NCBI RefSeq assembly: GCF_000715075.1
Contig: NC_134102.1
Span: forward strand, 108,078,001 to 108,142,000
Source: Nicotiana tabacum
Taxonomy: Eukaryota; Streptophyta; Magnoliopsida; Solanales; Solanaceae
Direction: 5' to 3'
DNA: 64,000 nt
The notes below the pieces were generated by a model that worked only from the letters and a program-made list of their open reading frames with translations, was not told the origin of the DNA and searched no databases. Every line of letters begins with the position of its first letter. The first letter of the stretch is position 1. Below are positions 57,956 to 64,000 of this stretch, piece by piece. Made by a program: the position numbers and the translations under genes.

Positions 57956-58733
57956 TGTATGGGTCAAAATCTATCTTTAGAATATCTAAATCAAGATAGT
58001 ACTAGGGGAAGTTTACACAAGTTGCCGTTTGGCGAAATGGCCCAAGAAGCGGCGAAATCTTTGGTCGAAGAGTCAACAAGGGCCGAAGTCGAAGAGTCAA
58101 CAAGGGCCGAAGTTGAGGTATCAATAAGGGTCGAGGCCGAGGTCGAGTACTTTTGACAGAGTTGTAACGGCTAGTTTCAAGATAAGACATTAAAAAGAGT
58201 ATTCTAGTGGATATCCTCTGCACTTGTACCATTAGAGTTTCTTAGGAACATGTTCCATATAAATAGAAAAAATATACAATAATAGGGGACATGTGATATT
58301 CATTTGTAAAAGATACACTTTGACTTGAGAAAGAGGATCGAATCCCACTTGCTAAGATACAAACATCACATTTTCACTGAGATTCTTGTCTATACTTTTC
58401 ATTGGATCCGAGAATAACTCAAATATTTAAGGGATTGTCTATCATTCATCCTTGTGAGAAAGAACATCCACTTATTCCATCATTTCCTGGGTGAATCATT
58501 CCTTCTATTTACTTAAATGTCATTTATTGTTATTCATTATTATTGAATGCTACATTATTGCTTCTGATTTCTAGAACATTTAATGTATGTCATTGTCACT
58601 GTCCGACCAGATCTACATAATATTTGTTGCTTCTTTAAGAACCCCATCTAGGGATATTATTGTTAGCTAAGATTAATCCTTATTTATATAAATTTAGTTA
58701 TTTGAACCAAGATATATATATTTTTGTCAAACA
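57956..58733 (+). repeat. 3' LTR of the 47917 element
   Basis: Starts TGTATGGGTCAAAATC after a purine stretch (agcggagggactaac) and ends TTTTTGTCAAACA before gatag. It is uninterrupted and gives the empty-site sequence for the hAT insertion in the 5' LTR. TATA-like catataaatag is near 58256. Confidence 0.93.
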
Positions 58734-59425
58734 GATAGCATATAAGCATTGACTCTACTCTATCAACAAGAATTGATCTCTAAGTATGATTTGTTTTAAT
58801 TTTTCTCTTTCCAATTAGAATCTTATTTTGGAATTTGACTGCACTCAAAAGAAGGGAGGTGTACAGGATTATGTAGCAGGCTAATAAGTACTAGTGCTTC
58901 AAATATTCATAGTTTCTGGTGGTTTAAAATAAAATAGTTCATCTTTTATTCATAAATTGAACATTACATAGTCATGGATACAAAGAATTGTAATAGAGGA
59001 AAAAAAATTAAAAATTCATTAAGTTGTGTGGTAAATTAGAATGCACCAAATAATAAAAGAATCACGGAAAGAATCTCAAATGCAGGGGCTGAGTGAGCTT
59101 GCTGTATCTGCAAGTGAGCATCACCATTTTCAGTTTTTCACCACCTCACCTTCCCTCGGTCATAGTGGCGTTTATGGTGGTTGGAGGTGGGGGGAGGTGC
59201 TAGTTGTTGAAGAAGTGTGGTTGAGGGTTGGGGTGGTGAGGTGGCATGCCATATGATGTCCATCTCAGTAAATTGTTAGTGCCATGCAAGATGTTCACCT
59301 TAGATATTTTTGACGGAGGAGGGGTATAGTTGCATCACTTGGATAACGTTACGGATATTTTGTACGGATAGCATAACGGAGGGTATGATTGATCCTTTTC
59401 GCATAGTAAAGGGGCAAATCTTGCA
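58734..59425 (+). mobile_element. right arm of the long inverted-repeat (foldback/MITE-like) element
   Basis: After gatag the interrupted element resumes. The arm pairs, inverted, with 47530-47660 (gtggcatgccatatgatgt, ctcagtaaattgttagtg, ttcaccttagatattttt, ggaggaggggtatag) and then extends outward to about 59425 (acggagggtatgattgatcc), beyond what the left arm preserves. Confidence 0.8.
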
Positions 59426-60431
59426 CTTTTCAGTTCTTTTAGTATACATTTGAGATTCAATCAATATTTAAGGGAACTCATACTGAGGGACAAGAACGAG
59501 CTTCATTCAGTATACTATCAATGTATCATCTTTCCTTATGGCAACAATAATGATTTCATTTTACTACATGAGTCATTGAATTTAAAATGTTAAACAATGC
59601 AACAACAATTAAAAGATACTTTACTCTGCAGCATTTTAATTGAAAGCCACCAAAAGATGGTTATTACAAACTCAACACCCATGGTTTTCTTCCAAAGGAA
59701 ACATTGGGAAGGGTGGTATAGAAGGAGTAATAAGAGAGAGCAATTGTGGATGATTATTTGTTTTTTCTAAATGCCTTCCTTTTTTCACTACTAACACAAT
59801 TTAAGAATACTTCACAAGGGGCTAAAAATAGCTATGCAACAAAACCTCCAACCACTTGAAAGTGAGATCGACTCTAAAGAAGTAATTTAAATCAATTATT
59901 TAAATTAAAAAAGGCCAAAGATGTTGATACTAATCCACAAAGCGATAGACTAAGCGGGAAAGGAAGAAAGAGGAGTTAGATCCTATGCCATTTTGTTGAG
60001 GATTACAGGTTTAATTAAACATATTATAGGGAGACAGCGGTAGAAGAGCTAGCCAATTTTGCCTCACTTGAAAGGGTTTCGACGTTGTCTATTCTTTGGT
60101 TTGAGTGAACATGTTGGGCCAAAGTTTATCAATTGGGCCCAATTTGGACAGCCCATGAATGGGCCGAGAGCACCCCAAGGCTTATTACAACTGACAGTTG
60201 ATCATTACATGGAGTATTAGTCAATACATATTAAATTATACATATATTACGGTACAATATAAAAATCCCTATTGATTACTATTACATTTGTATTTCTCTC
60301 TCTCTCAAATCATCATGTAAGTAATTTGTTTATGATCATTTAAACAAAATGTAATGTCAACTATAAAACTTAAATACCTTTAAATGTAATCATAACCAAT
60401 CACATGATTCTTAAATTCAGTTGTGCCATAT
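59426..60431. other. gene-free region
   Basis: No supported gene; AT-rich intergenic sequence between the foldback element and the hAT element. Confidence 0.5.
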
Positions 60432-60494
60432 TAAGGCTGTCCAACCTTCAACGTGACGGGACCAAATAAACGTGACGGAACAGGAGGGTGGCGG

Positions 60495-60834
60495 AAGAAA
60501 TTCAAAAATAGCCAGATTTACAAGTGATCATTCAAAAATAGCCACAGTTTCAAAAGTCATCGAAATTTAGCCATTTTTCATGTAAAGATAAATCTGAACG
60601 AACACTGTTTAAAATCCGGAAAATACTCCAGCATAATATACTGGAACTCCAGCATAATATACTGGAGTTCCAACAAGTATAATTGTCCAGCATAATATAC
60701 TGGAGTCCAGCATAATATGCTGAAAGTTTATACACAGGTGTACCGAACTCCAGTATTTTTCAATGACTTGGCAAACGCCGGCTATTTTTGAATGACCACT
60801 CTGAAAACTGGCTAGCCCGTGCTATTTTAATGAC
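60495..60834. mobile_element. 340-bp hAT-type MITE nested in the hAT element
   Basis: Flanked by 8-bp ggtggcgg on both sides (60487-60494 and 60835-60842), and the host sequence closes up when it is removed. Inside are repeated palindromic ccagcataatatactgga units (at least four, 60630-60725). Left aaattcaaaaatagccag and right ggctatttttgaatgac-type stretches are inverted. Confidence 0.88.
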
Positions 60835-61399
60835 GGTGGCGGGACGGGATAAACGGGATGAAACGGTAGGCCCATCCCATCCCACTAACAAACAGGATGG
60901 GACGGGGCGGGACGAGACGTTTTCGCGGGCCTTAAGTGGACCGTTTTTAAAAAATAATTTACTTATTTAAGCATTAAGTTTGGCAACGGCTAGTTTTTTG
61001 ACAATGACTAAGTTTTTAAAGTTTACAACGACTAGTTTTTTTATTTATTTAATAAACTTAAAACTTAATAAATTATAAGAAAATTAGGAAACTAAGTAAA
61101 GATTTATAAAATATTAAAACAAAAGACTTGTAATGAAATATTTTAGTAATTATAATAGAGTTGTAATTTATTTAATATAATTTCAAGCCATTAAGTAACT
61201 AAGTAAGAGTGTAAGACAATTCATAAAAAAATTCAAGGCTTAGAGCCTTTTATTTTAATAATAGAACTTTCAAATTTTACGTACAAATATAATTCTTTTG
61301 AAGATCACCTAATTTACGCAGCCACTTTCTAGGAAGGGTTCTGTTTGAACTAGGCCTCTTAGTAGTCAATTACAAATTATCATACTGATATTTGTAAGC

Positions 61400-62437
61400 T
61401 CCTATATAGTTTCATTGTAACTTATCTATAATTTCTCTCGGACATTGTTCTGGAATTGGCAATGTTGATTGATGTTCTATGAGTTTCATGTTGTCATCGC
61501 TCCCAGTGCTAAGTATCTCATTGTTTTCTTCTTTTTCCCTAATGGTTAATTTTTCAAAATCAAGATTTCTTCTTTATGAATTAATCCAATCTCTGAATTA
61601 TACGGAAATCTCTAGGATGTCCTCCACTAATGAATGTTTATGATCTACGATTTGAAATCTTGCTGCGCTAAAAGCACTCTCTGATGCTACTGATGATGCT
61701 TAAGTAGCCAGGATATCTCGAGTCATTATTGAAAGTGTTGGAAAAGTCATGTCACGCTCCCTCCACCATGCCAAAAGTTGTTTGTTGCCTTCTTCGTCTT
61801 TAATACTTTCCAATCCTTGATTAAGTAAATAATCAAGTTCATCATCAATAGAGGAATCAAAATCTGTTATATCATCCATAACTTCCCATAGAACTTCTAC
61901 TCTAGCCTTAGAAGTAGAAGGAGCAGTTTCACCACCTGTTGTTTTCATATATTTATATTTATCAAACATTGATCTAGCATAAGAATATATGTTAGCTTGG
62001 AAGTCTTCGAGAGATGGTTGTTCATTTTCTTGAATTGCTAAATTCTCATAAATTTTACGAACAAGTCCCTTTGCACCTCTTAATTTTAAAGTTAGGTTAA
62101 GTAGAGTAGAAATTAAATAAACTTGGGGACTAGAAAAAAAATACTTTTTAAATTTTGCAATCATTTTATTAGTGGTTGGTGCATAAGTTGGATTTGCTTT
62201 ATACTTACCAAATACAACAAAAATTCCACAAATATACCATAATATTTGTGTAACAGTAGGAAAATATATACTAGAAAATTATTTTGTAGCATAATAATTT
62301 TTTTCTAAAAATTTAGTAAGCACTTTGATCTCATCCCAATCAGAATCAACAATTTGATCAACGGGAATACCATTACGCATATTAAATACCTTTTGTATAG
62401 GCACCTGATAATCATAAGCAACTTTAAACATTTCTTA
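61400..62437 (-). pseudogene. hAT transposase remnant (RICESLEEPER-like)
   Basis: From about 62437 the minus strand reads MFKVAYDYQVPIQKVFNMR, VDSDWDEIKVLTKFL and, after a stop, SIYFPTVTQILWYICGIF. Then comes 62164-61700: MIAKFKKYFFSSPQVYLIST, IYSYARSMFDKYKYMK, NQGLESIKDEEGNKQLLAWW and RERDMTFPTLSIMTRDILA. Beyond a stop it goes on with VASESAFSAARFQIVDHKHS, the C-terminal hAT dimerisation block, to about 61400. This is the DUF4413 and hAT dimerisation part of plant hAT transposases; the N-terminal zinc finger and catalytic regions are missing or beyond recognition. Several stops make it a pseudogene. Confidence 0.85.
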
Positions 62438-62699
62438 AGTAGAATTCTAAATATGGCCGTTTATGGCCGTTGGGAACTGGTAAATTTGCAACGGAGGCCG
62501 TTGCCCAACAGTTATATTTCAAAAAAATAATAATTAAAAAAATATGCGGGACAGACGGGACAGGCGGGACGGGACGGAACGGGATAAACGGGACGAGATA
62601 AACGTGACGAAATAGGCATCCCGTGTAGCGTTTAACATGGGCCCATCCCGTTTAGATTTAAGTGGGCCGGGACAGGACGGCTAATACAAACAACAGTTC

Positions 62700-63970
62700 C
62701 TGTAGTTGGCTCTATAAAGTAATAGAGGCGACGAATGTGAATCTCCTTTTGAAGAAATATGTTTGGAATATGGCATTATTCACCAAACGACTGTCCCATA
62801 CTCATCACAATCTAATGAAATTGTGGAAAGAAATAATAGAACGTTAAAGGAGATGATGAATACCTTGTTAATAAGTTCTGGTTTACCCCATAACTTGTGG
62901 AGGGAAGCTATTTTTACAACTAACCGAATGCTCAATCGAGTTCCCCATAGCAAAACGCAATCCATTCAATATGAAAAATGGAAAGGAAGGAAGCCCAACT
63001 TAAAAGGCATATCGTTTTCTGGTTCATAAATCAGAAAATCATGACATTTATATTAATACGGTAATAGAATTAGATAATGCTGAATTCTTTGAGAATATTT
63101 ATCAATATGAAAAGGAATGTGAGTCATCTAGTAAAAAATCTAAGCGATCTCGGGAAAAAGCAAAGGAAAGTACGTTTAATTTGAAAAATCCAAGACGTAG
63201 TAAACGTCAAAAGATAACTACTTTCTTTGGACCATATTTTCTAACATTCTTATTGGGAAATGAGCCTCAAACATTTAGAGAAGCAATGTGTTGCTCGAAA
63301 GCACTATATTGAAAAGAAGCAGTCAATAGTGAGATAGAATCCATGTTAAGTATTCATACTTGGGAATTGGTTGATCTTCCTCTAGGAAATGAACCTTTGG
63401 GTTCTAAGAGGATTTTTAGAAGAAAAATAAAAGCTGGTGATATTATTGACAAATATAAGGCAAAATCAATTGCCAAAGGGATTAGACAATGAGAAGGTAT
63501 TGATTACTTTGATACATACTCGCCGGTAACGAGGATTACATCTATTCGGATGTTATTAGCGTGAGCCGCCGTATATGGCCTTAAAATCTTTCAGATGGAT
63601 ATGAAGATTTGAAGGAAGAAATTTATATGGAACAACCTGGATGATTTATAGTTTATGAAAAAAGAAAAGAAGGTTTGCATACATGTTAAGTCTCTTTATG
63701 GACTAAAATAAGCAGCCAAATAATGGCATATGAAATTTGATCATATAATGTTGTCAAATGATTTAAAATCAAGTTATTAATGAATAATTGAAAAGACACA
63801 TGAAATATTTAAAATGGTGGGGTCTTAACTTATGCATGACAAAAGCCAATGTTAGACATGATGTCTATATTATCTAGAAGAACTAGATGATATGATTTTT
63901 TGGAACTCATAAATCCTGAGTGGATATTGATATGGTAGTCGATAAATTCATTACTTGTTTAGTCTTAATG
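62700..63970 (+). pseudogene. Ty1/copia polyprotein fragment (integrase end to RT), decayed
   Basis: 62730-63029 encodes an integrase end: CESPFEEICLEYGIIHQTTV, PYSSQSNEIVERNNRTLKEM, MNTLLISSGLPHNLWREAI, and KTQSIQYEKWKGRKPNLK. Further on, 63320-63540 resembles the copia RT start: NSEIESMLSIHTWELVDLPL, EPLGSKRIFRRKIKAG, KGIRQ, then EGIDYFDTYSPVTRITSIRM. It breaks up by 63600 with QMDMKI, MEQPG and KSLYGLK. Stops, frameshifts and missing blocks are frequent. Gag, protease and LTRs are not in the window. Confidence 0.88.
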
Positions 63971-64000
63971 ATGACTAGTGATGAACATTTATAATATTTA

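Larger units (their letters stand above)
47917..58733 (+). mobile_element. complete but defective Tat-type gypsy retrotransposon
   Basis: It has both LTRs (47917-50383 including a hAT insert, and 57956-58733), a PBS, gag, protease, RT start, integrase C-terminus, a tandem array and an antisense ORF. Flanks are perfect gatag (47912-47916 and 58734-58738), proving one insertion. Without the 1,688-bp insertion the 5' LTR is about 779 bp against 778 bp for the 3' LTR. Most of pol is deleted, so it is non-autonomous. Confidence 0.93.
60432..62683 (-). mobile_element. decayed hAT element with G-rich sub-terminal repeats
   Basis: Both ends carry runs of gggacgggacggga / gggataaacgggacg-type repeats (60455-60930 apart from an inserted MITE, and 62550-62670), and the middle holds a hAT transposase remnant. 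The ends taaggctgtcc and ggacaggacggcta are inverted. I found no matching 8-bp duplication (tgccatat against atacaaac), so the termini are provisional. Confidence 0.7.

Noticed and set aside
59041..59256. 71-residue ORF starting MHQIIKESRK
   Set aside because: It falls inside the right arm of the foldback element, with simple Gly/Val/Trp-rich sequence from ggtggagg repeats.

Overview
This is a plant nuclear window, almost certainly from a large Solanaceae genome, and Nicotiana-like is my best guess. The reasons are four intron-split housekeeping-type genes, TS-type and related tRNA-derived SINEs, Stowaway MITEs, Tat-lineage Ty3/gypsy elements and dense nesting of transposons. There is no bacterial, organellar or CRISPR signal.

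Genes. Four genes can be spliced to full open frames: a small SLX9-like ribosome-biogenesis protein (5673-7687, +, 5 exons, 157 aa); an NT-C2 (EEIG1/EHBP1-type) domain protein (9654-13538, +, 3 exons, 612 aa); a plastid dicarboxylate (glutamate/malate) transporter of DiT2 type (16395-19692, +, 4 exons, 504 aa, unusually short N-terminus); and a KIX8/KIX9-like transcriptional adaptor with an EAR motif (30980-32737, -, 4 exons, 381 aa). Their introns and flanks carry SINEs and MITEs.

Transposon layout. 1-3845 is the 5' part of a minus-strand Tat-type gypsy element (RT, protease, gag, PBS, LTR) cut by the window edge. 23030-26496 is a 3.5 kb solo LTR with a 5-bp target duplication. 33524-34136 is another solo LTR, related to the Tat LTR at 46875-47528. 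34147-43446 is a Mutator-like element (MULE) with about 200-bp inverted repeats. It carries an N-terminal MURA-like transposase fragment (+) and, tail to tail, a plant mobile domain (PMD) gene (-). Each of these two genes is broken by a solo LTR of the same family, in opposite orientations. 44865-47528 is the 3' half of a Tat element with an antisense, intron-containing extra ORF. 47917-58733 is a complete but defective Tat element (TSD gatag) with gag, protease, a large pol deletion, a 60-bp tandem array and an antisense extra ORF. Its 5' LTR is split by a 1,680-bp hAT element. The whole element sits inside a long inverted-repeat (foldback) element whose arms lie at 47529-47916 and 58734-59425. 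60432-62683 is a decayed hAT element split by a 340-bp MITE. 62700-64000 is a decayed Ty1/copia fragment.

The most unusual part is the MULE at 34-43.5 kb: a non-autonomous element pairing a DDE-less MURA N-terminus with a convergent PMD gene and holding a 2.3-2.5 kb inverted LTR pair. The two antisense spliced ORFs in the Tat elements are the next most interesting. All exon joins were read by eye from GT/AG signals and frame continuity; no database search was run.
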